Assembly (NCBI GenBank): GCA_023426125.1
Contig: JAFABI010000054.1
Coordinates: 62,001 to 126,000, forward strand
DNA: 64,000 nucleotides
Reading direction: 5' to 3'
Origin: Bacillota bacterium
GTDB lineage: Bacteria; Bacillota; Clostridia; Acetivibrionales; DTU013
Shown: in pieces, positions 8,363 through 17,261 of the stretch
Layout: the number at the start of each line of letters is the position of its first letter
Numbering within the stretch: the first letter of the stretch is position 1
Notes under the pieces: model-generated
The model's database searches: none
Seen by the model: the letters and a program-made list of their open reading frames with translations, nothing else
What the model was told of the DNA's origin: nothing
Position numbers and translations under genes: made by a program

Positions 8363-9394
8363 ATGACAGCAATTCATGACATGAAAAGAGGCTTATGGGA
8401 GATGCACAAAATTGTTCTGTTGCAAAATAATGAGATTACAAAACGGGTTTTTTCCGAAAAAGATTTAAAACAATTGAAGGCTCTGGGAGAAGCCGTGGCC
8501 AATACCGAAGCAAAGGACCCCGGCGGTTCGCGTGCAAAGGAACTGATGAGGGACGCCGATATCGTGATTACCTCATGGGGATGCCCACGGCTTGACGGGG
8601 ATATTCTCAAGGCGGCTCCCAGATTAAAGCTTGTCCTGCATGCCGCCGGAAGCGTAAAGGGGATTGTGTCGCCGGAATTGAGGGAAAAGCGCATCCGTGT
8701 TTCCAGCTCCGCCGAACCCCTGGGGAAGGGGGTTGCGGAGACAGCGCTAGGCCTGACGGTCATTTCATTAAAGCATATTTGGCAGCTTTCGGAAAACACG
8801 CGGCAAGGGGAATGGAACAAGGACAAGGATAAAGTGCGCGAGCTGTTCGGCATAACGGTGGGGGTGATTGGCGCAGGGCGCGTAGGCAGGAATTATATAC
8901 GGCTCCTGAAAAATTTCGACGTGGATATTTTACTCTATGATCCTACCGTAACCGAAGAGAAGGCAAAAATCCTGGGAGTAGAAAAAACAGGCCTGGAAAC
9001 GCTTATGGAGCGGTCCGACGTGGTTTCCATCCATGCGCCCTCCATCCCAGAAACGGACAAGATGATCAACCAAGAAAGGCTTGCACGGATGAAGGATCAT
9101 GCAGTGCTGATCAATACGGCAAGGGGGTCCGTTGTCGATGAAGCGGCGCTGGTTAAGGAATTGGCCAAAGGAAGGCTGTTTGCATGCCTGGATGTGACGG
9201 AGCCGGAACCGCCTGCTTCGGACCATGCCTTCCGGTCTTTGCCCAATGTGATATTGACCCCTCATATCGCAGGTGCAGTGAATAACGGCATGCTCAGGAT
9301 AGGAAAGTATGTTGTGGAGGAACTGCAGCGGTATTTGGAAGGGAGACCCATGGACGGCGAGGTGGACCTGTCAAGGCTTGACATATTGGCGTAA
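8363..9394 (+). CDS. D-2-hydroxyacid dehydrogenase (NAD-dependent, SerA-like)
   Basis: About 343 residues with the two-domain fold of D-isomer-specific 2-hydroxyacid dehydrogenases. The NAD-binding motif is VGVIGAGRVGRNYI near residue 170. The catalytic set is present: Arg in NTARGSVVDEA, Glu in VTEPEPP and His in LTPHIAGAV. The substrate cannot be read from sequence; phosphoglycerate, hydroxypyruvate or a sugar-acid derivative are all possible, and the locus argues for a sugar-acid step. The start is uncertain: ATG 8363 has AGGGG upstream, while ATG 8402 would begin closer to the conserved fold. Confidence 0.85.
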   Translation: MTAIHDMKRGLWEMHKIVLLQNNEITKRVFSEKDLKQLKALGEAVANTEAKDPGGSRAKELMRDADIVITSWGCPRLDGDILKAAPRLKLVLHAAGSVKGIVSPELREKRIRVSSSAEPLGKGVAETALGLTVISLKHIWQLSENTRQGEWNKDKDKVRELFGITVGVIGAGRVGRNYIRLLKNFDVDILLYDPTVTEEKAKILGVEKTGLETLMERSDVVSIHAPSIPETDKMINQERLARMKDHAVLINTARGSVVDEAALVKELAKGRLFACLDVTEPEPPASDHAFRSLPNVILTPHIAGAVNNGMLRIGKYVVEELQRYLEGRPMDGEVDLSRLDILA

Positions 9395-9458
9395 TTTTAT
9401 TCGGCAGTGTAATCCGGGGCGTGGTCGTCCAACATGAGAAAAGGAAGGGAACACAAAG

Positions 9459-10397
9459 ATGATAAGAGTCGGTGCGGTTAATATAGATTCTTCCCATCCA
9501 ATGGCATTTGCGGAATACTTTGAAAAAGGCGCGCGGGCACGTTACACCGCTGTGTATAATGATGGCTTCCGCGGTGATGAGGAAGTCAATGCGTTTATAA
9601 AGAGATTCAATCTTGAGGGACGCTGCGGCGGCATAGATGAATTAGCGGAAAGGGTGGATATCGGTTTAGTCCACAGCTGCAACTGGGGCAGGCATATACA
9701 GGATGCGCTCCCTTTCATCCGTAGAGGTAAACCGGTCTTTGTAGACAAGCCGCTGGTCGGTTCTTTATCCCACTGTAAGGCGATTGAAGAGCTGGAGCAG
9801 AAGGGTGCGGTTATCCTTGGCAGTTCTTCGGTGCGGTATGCCGTGGAAATCATGGACTTTTTGAAACGTCCGGAGGAGGAACGGGGGAAAATCGTAAACA
9901 TTTTCGGTACCGCCGGTGTGGATGAATTCAATTATGGAATCCATATTGTAGAAGCCATATGCACTCTGGCCGGAGCCGGTGCGGTATTCACCCGGTTTGC
10001 CGGACATACCGTGGTAGACGGGAAAACCTGCGAAACATATTTTGTGGGGTTTGAAAATGGGGTAACCGCGGTTTACAATACCTTTACCGGGGTTTGGCAA
10101 CCTTTTGAGCTGGTAGTGATGACAACCAGGTCCACGTATCAATTCCGTGTTGACAGCAGTAAGGTTTACTGCCCTCTACTTGACATGATATGCGATTATA
10201 TGGAGACAGGCAAAAATGCATTTGCCACGGTCCGCCAACTTACGGATTCCATCCGGGTGATGCTGGCCGGGCGGCTTTCGAAGCAGCAAAACTGCGCCGA
10301 GGTCAAACTGCGCCATATCCCTGAAGATGATCCCGGGTATGATGGCGACCGATTTGAGCACGATTATGCAATTGCCGCGACGAAAATCTATTTGTAG
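9459..10397 (+). CDS. Gfo/Idh/MocA-family oxidoreductase
   Basis: 312 residues. The N-terminus (MIRVGAVNIDSSHP) is a Rossmann start in which the usual GxGxxG is degenerate. The conserved Lys/Pro of the family is kept in KPVFVDKPLVGS near residue 90, and a beta-sheet C-terminal domain follows (GVDEFNYGIHIVEA places the family His). Such enzymes oxidise or reduce sugars and sugar derivatives with NAD(P). The altered nucleotide loop leaves catalytic competence less certain than for typical members. It lies between the dehydrogenase and the lyase in the same operon, 11 bases before the lyase gene. Confidence 0.8.
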   Translation: MIRVGAVNIDSSHPMAFAEYFEKGARARYTAVYNDGFRGDEEVNAFIKRFNLEGRCGGIDELAERVDIGLVHSCNWGRHIQDALPFIRRGKPVFVDKPLVGSLSHCKAIEELEQKGAVILGSSSVRYAVEIMDFLKRPEEERGKIVNIFGTAGVDEFNYGIHIVEAICTLAGAGAVFTRFAGHTVVDGKTCETYFVGFENGVTAVYNTFTGVWQPFELVVMTTRSTYQFRVDSSKVYCPLLDMICDYMETGKNAFATVRQLTDSIRVMLAGRLSKQQNCAEVKLRHIPEDDPGYDGDRFEHDYAIAATKIYL

Positions 10398-10408
10398 AGA
10401 GGAAGCCT

Positions 10409-12355
10409 ATGTCTGACAATAAAACGATAGCTCCAGGGTTGAATGTGAATTATTTTGCAGCCTATCACCCGTCACAGCTATTTATATTCGATGCCTGCAA
10501 GAAAACGGACTATACCGGCTTCCTGGTTGAAAACCGGCTGGACAGGGAAATTGTAAAAGATGCGGATAAAATATGCGCGCATATTTTTAATCTACTGGGC
10601 TCGGGTGACAGATACCTGGGGGATAAAATCAAATGGAACGAGGATTTTAAAACCTCCTTTGCCTGGGAAAACAAATATTTTAAGGATATTGCCATCATTG
10701 ACCTGACAAACCCTTCGGATGTGAAAGTGCCCTGGGAGCTTTCAAGGTTCCAGCATATTTTTACCCTGGGGAAAGCATACTGGCTTATGAACGATGAAAA
10801 GTATGCGCTGGAGTTCAAGGCGCAGATCGAGGATTGGGTAAAAAACAACCCCTACGAGCATTCCGTCAATTGGTTTTGCGCCATGGACGTGGCCATCAGG
10901 GCGGTCAATTGGATTACGGGATTCTATTTTTTCAAAGAGTCGTCCCTGGACGATGATTTCTGGAAAAGCTTCCACAAGGCCCTGTATCTCCATGGAACGT
11001 TCATATTCGACCATCTGGAGAATATCGGCGGTTTTACAAGCAATCATTATTTATCCGACGTCGTTGGGCTCATATGGTTGGGTCTTTATTTCAAAAACCT
11101 GGATTTCAAATGGCGCGAGGACAACCACCAGGCCCTATGGCTTGAATACGGTTTGAAAGAGCTGGAGAGCGAGATTTTTATCCAGGTGAATGGAGACGGT
11201 CCCTGCTATGAGGATTCAACCTCCTATCACCGACTGGATTGCGAATTATTCCTGTTGACTACCATCTTGTGCGGTAAAAACGGAATCCATTTTTCAAAAG
11301 CCTATGGCATGCGGCTGGAAAAAATGTTCGAGTTTATCGCGGATATCTTGAAACCGGACGGACTTGCGCCGTTTATCGGCGATGCGGATGACGGAAGGTT
11401 TGTGATCTTCTCTCACTATTCCGGCTGGGTCAGGAAGGACTTCAGGCACATTCTTGCCGTCGCCGGAGAATATTTTGACCGGGATCTCTTCAGGCACCAT
11501 GGGAACCGCTATAAAGAAGATGCAATGTGGACTGTCGGGGCGGCGGAGGACGGGGCGGCGAACCTGAAACCGGCCTCCAGGGGATATGACCAAAGCGGTT
11601 ATTACATTCTCAGGAATGATCAGGCATACTGCGTGATTAAAAGCGGAGAGCTTTCATTCCACGGACTGGGAGGACACAGCCATAATGACCGGCTGAGCTT
11701 CGAATTGAATGTGGACGGAAAAGATTTCTTTATTGACCCGGGTGTCTATGTATATACTGCGGATGTTGAAATGAGAAATGTCTTCAGAAGTACGAAAGTG
11801 CATAATACGCTGCACATTGAGGGGTATGAGCAAAATGATTTTACGCCGGAACCGTTTGAACTCATCGAACAGACTTTTGCCAGGTGCACCCTTTTTACGG
11901 AAAATTCTTTTTGCGGAAGGCACGAGGGGTATAAAGAAAAATGTGGCGTTGTACACGAACGGCAGCTTGAGATGGGACCGGGGCATATGGTGGTCAGGGA
12001 CAGGCTCATTGGCAATTTGCTTCCGGAGGCAAAGGTGTGCAGAAATTTCTCCCTGCACCAGGATGTCACCGTAGAGATCACTTCAGACGGGTTTATTTTG
12101 TACAATCAAGGGAAAACCGTTGTACTGAAAACGGAGGATCCGGTTAAAATCAATCTTGTGACTGCCTATGTTTCGGAGAGCTACGGTGCGATTGCAGATA
12201 CAAAGCGGATTGAGCTCGTAAATCAAAGCAGTTGTCCTGAAATGAAGGTGGACATCTATTTCCCGCTTCAAGCGGGGGAAGGGTGCGTTGAAAAAAGTAT
12301 GACGACCGATGCAATGCCGCAGGGTTTTGAGATTGCAGAAAAGCCGGCGCGGTAA
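10409..12355 (+). CDS. Heparinase II/III-type polysaccharide lyase
   Basis: 648 residues. The N-terminal ~350 residues are an all-alpha toroid (FQHIFTLGKAYWLMNDEKY; NWITGFYFFKESS) containing the family Tyr/His block EDSTSYHRLDCELF. A beta-sandwich heparinase II/III domain follows (GGHSHNDRLSFELNVDG, IDPGVYVY, KVHNTLHIEG). Family members cleave uronic-acid-containing polysaccharides such as heparan sulfate or alginate by beta-elimination. No signal peptide is visible, so it would act on imported oligosaccharides. The transporter genes immediately downstream support that reading. The exact substrate is not readable. Confidence 0.88.
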   Translation: MSDNKTIAPGLNVNYFAAYHPSQLFIFDACKKTDYTGFLVENRLDREIVKDADKICAHIFNLLGSGDRYLGDKIKWNEDFKTSFAWENKYFKDIAIIDLTNPSDVKVPWELSRFQHIFTLGKAYWLMNDEKYALEFKAQIEDWVKNNPYEHSVNWFCAMDVAIRAVNWITGFYFFKESSLDDDFWKSFHKALYLHGTFIFDHLENIGGFTSNHYLSDVVGLIWLGLYFKNLDFKWREDNHQALWLEYGLKELESEIFIQVNGDGPCYEDSTSYHRLDCELFLLTTILCGKNGIHFSKAYGMRLEKMFEFIADILKPDGLAPFIGDADDGRFVIFSHYSGWVRKDFRHILAVAGEYFDRDLFRHHGNRYKEDAMWTVGAAEDGAANLKPASRGYDQSGYYILRNDQAYCVIKSGELSFHGLGGHSHNDRLSFELNVDGKDFFIDPGVYVYTADVEMRNVFRSTKVHNTLHIEGYEQNDFTPEPFELIEQTFARCTLFTENSFCGRHEGYKEKCGVVHERQLEMGPGHMVVRDRLIGNLLPEAKVCRNFSLHQDVTVEITSDGFILYNQGKTVVLKTEDPVKINLVTAYVSESYGAIADTKRIELVNQSSCPEMKVDIYFPLQAGEGCVEKSMTTDAMPQGFEIAEKPAR

Positions 12356-12522
12356 GATACGGTCTGGATGAAGAGTGGAATGCGTGGAATGAACGATTCA
12401 GTGCGAAAGGGGGACGCAGATCACCGGCAGAAGGATAGGAAGGAGTGAAAGGGGGGGCGGCGAAATCTACGAAGCAGGTACACAAGATTTTATTTAAAAA
12501 AAATTTTGCCAGGAGGAGAAAA

Positions 12523-13890
12523 ATGATTAAAAAGACTTTATCCATCATCTTTGTAGTTGCAATCACATTTTCTTTATTTACAGGATGTGCCGGTAGTAAC
12601 GAAAGCCCGGAAGGGACATCGGCAGGAGGGGGCACAACGGCAGCCGCAGCGGAAACGGGAAGAAAACCGGTGACATTGAAGCTCTGGCACTTGTGGGCGG
12701 AGGACACCGACCCGGAAAGCATACAGGCCAGGATCAAGGAATGGGCCAAAGCCTATGGTGAAAAAAATCCCGGCATAACGGTGGAAGCAATGGGGAATGC
12801 AACGGTTGACAAGACGCTGACGGCTTTATCCAGCGGAGACGGCCCGGATATTCTTATGAACCAATGGCCCAATTGCGCCACCTGGAGTGATAAGGGAGCC
12901 CTTCTCGACCTGACGGACTATGTGAACAACGATGCCGGTTTCGATAAAAATGACATCATTCAGGCCGCCTGGGACAGGACTACATACAAAGACAGGATCT
13001 ATGGCATTCCGTTCGGTATCGGCTCGTCTGAAATCTTCTATAACAAGGACTTGCTGGCAAAAGCCGGATATACGGCTCCGCCTCAAACCATGGAAGAACT
13101 GGTGGAGATGGCTGAAAAACTGACAATTCAGGACGACAAGGGCAATATTGTACAGCTTGGGTTCCTTCCGGACTATCCGTGGCTGGACAACGTCCTGTGG
13201 CCTGTTGCATTTGGCGCCAGCTGGATTGACAAGGAGACCAACAAAATAACCTTTGATTCGCCTGAAATCGCTGCTGCATACCAATGGCAGGTAGATATCT
13301 ATAAAAAATACGGTGTGGAGCCTTTGACAAAATACAAGTCCGGATTTGGGAATGAAGCCCAGGACCCGTTCATTTCCGGCAAGCTGGCCATGATGTTCAG
13401 AGCCGAGGGCCAGATCGGCACCATCAAGAAGTATGCGCCCGTTTTAAACTATGGCATTGCCACCATTCCGTATCCTGCAAGCAGGCCGGATTTGAAAGGC
13501 TCCATGTTTATTACGGCGAATGTATGGAATATCAGCAATGGCTCGAAAAATAAGGATGAAGCATGGAAAGCCCTGGCAGACCTGACATCCAAGGAACAGA
13601 TGAAGTATTTTTCACAGGGGATCCAGAACAGCGGCATGCTTTTCTCGAGAATAACGGCGCTGGAGGCGCTGCAAAGCATGGAAGTGCCCGGAGAACTGAA
13701 GGAAGTTGCCAAGATGTTACAGGGCCCCAATGTTACGGGTTTCCCCATGGTGGCTTATATCAACGAATACCTGACAGCGATCAACGACGAGATGAGTTTG
13801 TGCCTTTCGTTGAAGCAGCCGGTGGAGCAGGCACAGAAAAATGTCGTTGAGAAGATGCAGCCATTGGCGGATCAAAATCCTATCAAGTAA
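12523..13890 (+). CDS. Sugar ABC transporter substrate-binding lipoprotein (family 1)
   Basis: 455 residues starting at an ATG with AGGAGG 6 bases upstream. The signal peptide ends in a lipobox (FSLFTGC), so the protein is anchored outside the membrane by a diacylglycerol-Cys. A Ser/Gly/Ala linker leads to a periplasmic-binding fold typical of family 1 sugar binders (VTLKLWHLW; DILMNQWPN; YGIPFGIGSSEIFYNKDLL; KLAMMFRAEGQ). It feeds the two permeases downstream, probably with oligosaccharides related to the lyase substrate. A hairpin follows the gene. Confidence 0.92.
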   Translation: MIKKTLSIIFVVAITFSLFTGCAGSNESPEGTSAGGGTTAAAAETGRKPVTLKLWHLWAEDTDPESIQARIKEWAKAYGEKNPGITVEAMGNATVDKTLTALSSGDGPDILMNQWPNCATWSDKGALLDLTDYVNNDAGFDKNDIIQAAWDRTTYKDRIYGIPFGIGSSEIFYNKDLLAKAGYTAPPQTMEELVEMAEKLTIQDDKGNIVQLGFLPDYPWLDNVLWPVAFGASWIDKETNKITFDSPEIAAAYQWQVDIYKKYGVEPLTKYKSGFGNEAQDPFISGKLAMMFRAEGQIGTIKKYAPVLNYGIATIPYPASRPDLKGSMFITANVWNISNGSKNKDEAWKALADLTSKEQMKYFSQGIQNSGMLFSRITALEALQSMEVPGELKEVAKMLQGPNVTGFPMVAYINEYLTAINDEMSLCLSLKQPVEQAQKNVVEKMQPLADQNPIK

Positions 13891-13925
13891 CCGGCCGGAC
13901 TGCCAACGCAGGTTTGCCCATGGAA

Positions 13926-13971
13926 GGCGGTTCCAAAAGGGTGGGTATGCGCCGCCCTTTTGGAATCCGCC
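13926..13971 (+). promoter_or_regulatory. Intercistronic hairpin between binding-protein and permease genes
   Basis: GGCGG-TTCCAAAAGGG pairs perfectly with CCCTTTTGGAA-CCGCC apart from one bulged T: 16 bp around a 13-base loop. No T-run follows, so it is more likely an RNA-stabilising or processing structure that keeps the binding-protein message more abundant than the permease message. Confidence 0.6.
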
Positions 13972-14044
13972 TTGTGTGTTATTGAAGAATGGCGGCGGCT
14001 TTGACTTGGGAGCACCAGTGCTTATTTGATGGGAGGAAAAATCG

Positions 14045-14956
14045 ATGAAGCAAAAAAGAAAATTTTACATTTACGGAATACTATTTGCACTGCCGTGGAT
14101 CATAGGTTTTTTCATTTTTGAACTGTATCCTGTCGGTGCGTCTTTATACTATAGCTTTACGGAATTCAGCATTTTTCAGCCGCCGGAGTTCACAGGGCTG
14201 GAAAACATCACCACACTGCTGGCTGATAAAAAGTTCTACTTATCCTTGTACAATACCGCATATATCACCCTGGTAGGGATACCCCTGGGGTTGGTTTATT
14301 CACTGGCAATGGCGATGCTTTTAAATATGAAGGTGCGGGGCATGTCCATCTTCAGGACGGTTTTTTATATCCCCACCATCGTGCCTATTGTGGCAAGCGC
14401 TATCCTTTTTGTCTGGATTTTAAACCCGCAGTACGGTATGCTGAATTCATTACTGGATTTTCTGGGACTTCCGCAGCCAGCCTGGTTAAGCGACCCTCGA
14501 TATACAAAGCCGTCGTTGATCATGATGGATCTCTGGAGAAGCGGCCAGACAATGATCGTCTATCTTGCGGCGCTCCAGGGCGTTCCGCAGAATATCTACG
14601 AAGCTGCGGACATTGATGGCGCCGGAAGGGTTAAAAAGTTCTGGAACATCACCCTGCCTGCCATTTCCCCTGCAACACTGTTCCTTTTTATCATGGGCCT
14701 CATTTCCTCCTTCCAGTATTTTACCCAGGCATATGTATTTGCAAGCACCAGCGGAGCTTCAGCAATGCAGCAGGTGAGCGGAGGACCTGAAAATTCACTC
14801 TTGTTCTATTCCATCTACCTTTACCAGAACGCCTTCAGTTTCCTGAAAATGGGATACGCTTCGGCGATGGCGTGGATCCTGTTTATTGTCATTGTCCTTG
14901 TGACCGTCGTCGTGTTCAAAACATCGAAAAGGCGTGTTTATTATGATTTCGAATAA
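14045..14956 (+). CDS. Sugar ABC transporter permease (MalF type)
   Basis: 303 residues with six predicted membrane helices. The EAA loop that docks the ATPase reads YEAADIDGAGRVKKFWNITLP near residue 190. GGAGG lies 8 bases before the ATG. It pairs with the next gene to form the channel. No ATP-binding subunit is encoded in the locus, which is normal for family 1 importers of Firmicutes that share an MsmK/MsmX-type ATPase encoded elsewhere. Confidence 0.92.
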   Translation: MKQKRKFYIYGILFALPWIIGFFIFELYPVGASLYYSFTEFSIFQPPEFTGLENITTLLADKKFYLSLYNTAYITLVGIPLGLVYSLAMAMLLNMKVRGMSIFRTVFYIPTIVPIVASAILFVWILNPQYGMLNSLLDFLGLPQPAWLSDPRYTKPSLIMMDLWRSGQTMIVYLAALQGVPQNIYEAADIDGAGRVKKFWNITLPAISPATLFLFIMGLISSFQYFTQAYVFASTSGASAMQQVSGGPENSLLFYSIYLYQNAFSFLKMGYASAMAWILFIVIVLVTVVVFKTSKRRVYYDFE

Positions 14957-14977
14957 AAAGAGACGGAGGAATGAAAG

Positions 14978-15811
14978 ATGCACCTGAAGAGTTCAAACCT
15001 GAAAAGAAACATCGTACCCACAATACTTCTGCTTTTTTTCGGCGTCGTTTTTGCCGCGCCATTTGTCTGGCTTGTTTCAACATCCTTCAAGACCCCTGAA
15101 AACGTATTCAAGTTTCCGCCGCAGTGGATCCCTGTCCCTTTCGAATGGCAGAACTATCTTGAAGTTTTTGTAAGGATACCGTTTTTGCTCTATTTGCGAA
15201 ATACGGTGATCATTGCCGTTGTACCCGTCATCGGGCAGATTTTTTCCTCTTCCATGGTGGCATATTCCTTTTCGAAGATCCCGTGGGAGGGAAGCAGATA
15301 TTTGTTTGGAATTGTCCTTGCCACCATGATGCTTCCTTTTCAGGTTACAATGATACCGCTTTACATCGTATGGTCCAGGCTCGGCCTGATAAACAGCTTT
15401 GCCCCGCTTCTTATTCCAAGCTTTTTTGGTTCGGCGTATAACATATTCCTTTTGCGGCAGTTCTTCAACGGAATACCCGACAGCCTGGTCCATTCGGCAA
15501 GAATCGACGGTTCGTCGGAATGGGGCATCCTGTTCAAGATCATTATGCCGCTGTCCAAACCTGCCCTGACAACCATCGGACTGTTCACCTTTATTGCCGG
15601 ATGGAATAATTTCATGGGACCGTTGATCTATTTTCAGGACAGCAAATTGTTTACGCTTTCCCTGGGACTCCAGACCTTCATGTTCGAAATGAACAAGCAA
15701 TGGGAGGTTCTTATGGCAGCATCTACGCTGTTTACAATCCCGATGATCATTTTGTTTTTTATAGGCCAGAAGCAGTTCATCAAAGGGATCGTGATGACCG
15801 GATTCAAGTAG
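14978..15811 (+). CDS. Sugar ABC transporter permease (MalG type)
   Basis: 277 residues, six membrane helices, with the EAA loop HSARIDGSSEWGILFKIIMP near residue 175. The conserved proline/glycine-rich start (FAAPFVWLVSTSFKTPENVF) is typical of MalG-like partners. It is the last gene of the carbohydrate operon and is followed by a tandem repeat rather than a terminator. Confidence 0.92.
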   Translation: MHLKSSNLKRNIVPTILLLFFGVVFAAPFVWLVSTSFKTPENVFKFPPQWIPVPFEWQNYLEVFVRIPFLLYLRNTVIIAVVPVIGQIFSSSMVAYSFSKIPWEGSRYLFGIVLATMMLPFQVTMIPLYIVWSRLGLINSFAPLLIPSFFGSAYNIFLLRQFFNGIPDSLVHSARIDGSSEWGILFKIIMPLSKPALTTIGLFTFIAGWNNFMGPLIYFQDSKLFTLSLGLQTFMFEMNKQWEVLMAASTLFTIPMIILFFIGQKQFIKGIVMTGFK

Positions 15812-15906
15812 GAAAGGGCGATACGGGCTATTTACCCGAAGCATTGGGAGAACAAGGGGCATTTCCTGCCAATCCACAGCGCGTGTCGGTACGCTTGAGT
15901 ATGAAA

Positions 15907-16084
15907 GTGTAGGGGCGCGCATTGCGCGTCCGCAGGTGCAATCTATGGCAACGAAGCCAGCCGGGGACGGTTCTTGACTTTGTGTAGGGGCGCGCATTGC
16001 GCGTCCACAGGTGCAATCTATGGCAACGAAGCCAGCTGGGGACGGTTCTTGACTTTGTGTAGGGGCGCGCATTGCGCGTCCGCA
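15907..16084. repeat. 75-bp tandem repeat carrying GC palindromes (copies 2-4 of 7)
   Basis: GTGTAGGGGCGCGCATTGCG begins at 15907, 15982 and 16057, exactly 75 bases apart. The first two units are almost identical along their whole length (they share GCAATCTATGGCAACGAAGC and GGGGACGGTTCTTGACTTTG). The third stops after the palindrome, then diverges. The array fills the gap between the convergent permease genes. Confidence 0.9.
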
Positions 16085-16140
16085 TACTGCGGTCTATGGC
16101 GGCAAACAGTTCAGGAAAGACATGCATTAACTATTCCATA

Positions 16141-17256
16141 TCATTCTTCGGAAATCTTTTGCAGCAGATACTGTTTCATTGTATCAGACCATCCCATGAT
16201 CCTTGCTTTGATGATTCCGTCGTCGCCGACGATATACAGCGCCGGCAGCGCATTTGCCTTAAATGCCCATTTGACGGATTTTTGATAATCGATGTATGCT
16301 CCAATGGACAGATTGGAAGCAGCCATATGCTTTTTCACCGTGCTGAAGGTTTTATCAAGGCTTATGGCATAAATATCACGGCTGTCCAATTTTCCCTCTT
16401 TTACGAGGTCGTTTAGAATATTCAGGATATTGACGGAGGGAGAACATGAAACTTCCCAGATGAGCAGGCAGTAGCTTCTGCCCTTCAGGGACGCGGAAGA
16501 AATCACCTGACCGGAGGCATCCCGGAAGGAGAAGCCTGGAGCGGCAAGCGTGGTCGCCGGCGGAGCGCCGGTAGAATTCAGGATATCCTCCCTTTCCTGT
16601 GCTTCCAGCGAGTGGTTTAAAATAATACCGCTTGCTATAATACCTACGGATAGGAACAAAAAGATTCCCGTAGTAATTCTGGAACCATTTCCACCAGGCT
16701 TTTTCGATGCGTGGGACGATAGCAAGTGATTACTCCGCCCAAGGGCTGAAACCGGCTCCATTTTTGCCGCAGCAAATGCCGGAACAGAGCCGGAAAGCAA
16801 GGTGAATACAAGCAGCATGAACATGCTTGCAAGGATAAGCCGGATATCCGTACTTTCATATAAACCGACGTTTTCAAAGGGAACTGCCTTTAATAGAACG
16901 AGACCCGCGACCCCTCCGCAAACGGCTGGAATCAGGAGTAATTTCAACGTATTATATACGATCAAGTGAAAAATATCCCTCCCCCTGGCGCCAACCGTTT
17001 TACGCAGCCCGATTTCACCTGTCCTGCGGTATGTATGTATAAGCTGAATTCCGGTTATACCGAGGGCTGTGACAACGATGGCAAGGCCTGCAAAAACATT
17101 TAAGATGTAGAGGGTTTCTTTGGAGCCGTTTATGATGTTAATGTTATCCGCATAGCCTATGTCGAAGGATAAGGTGATTGTAAGCACGGCAAAGGCAAGC
17201 ATGATTTCGGTGAAGGTCAGCGCGTTTAAATTTTTGGTCTTCGGTTTTTTCCCCAT
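16141..17256 (-). CDS. FtsX-like ABC permease fused to a thioredoxin-like (TlpA-type) domain
   Basis: 371 residues. Residues 1-170 are the FtsX permease domain of MacB-type exporters: helices at about 15-32, 50-72, 98-123 and 138-160, the TGEIGLRKTVGARGRDIF coupling loop, and the closing AAKMEPVSALGR. Residues 195-213 form another helix, and an extracellular redoxin domain follows (APGFSFRDASGQ, LLIWEVSCSPSVN, ALPALYIVGDDGIIKA with the cis-Pro position). The usual WCxxC is WEVSCSPS: the first Cys (271) is kept and the second is Ser. The N-terminal MacB periplasmic domain is missing. ATG 17256 was chosen (GAGGAG 8 bases upstream); a GTG 9 bases earlier overlaps the stop of the preceding gene. 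Confidence 0.8.
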   Translation of the reverse strand: MGKKPKTKNLNALTFTEIMLAFAVLTITLSFDIGYADNINIINGSKETLYILNVFAGLAIVVTALGITGIQLIHTYRRTGEIGLRKTVGARGRDIFHLIVYNTLKLLLIPAVCGGVAGLVLLKAVPFENVGLYESTDIRLILASMFMLLVFTLLSGSVPAFAAAKMEPVSALGRSNHLLSSHASKKPGGNGSRITTGIFLFLSVGIIASGIILNHSLEAQEREDILNSTGAPPATTLAAPGFSFRDASGQVISSASLKGRSYCLLIWEVSCSPSVNILNILNDLVKEGKLDSRDIYAISLDKTFSTVKKHMAASNLSIGAYIDYQKSVKWAFKANALPALYIVGDDGIIKARIMGWSDTMKQYLLQKISEE

Positions 17257-17261
17257 TTTCC

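Noticed and set aside
15077..16072. Long minus-strand frame opposite the MalG-type permease, with repeated peptide units at its N-terminus
   Set aside because: The repeated peptides come from translating the 75-bp DNA repeat, and the rest is antisense to a clear permease gene.
15907..16084. CRISPR array
   Set aside because: Units are repeated across their full 75 bases, so there are no variable spacers, and no cas genes are present.
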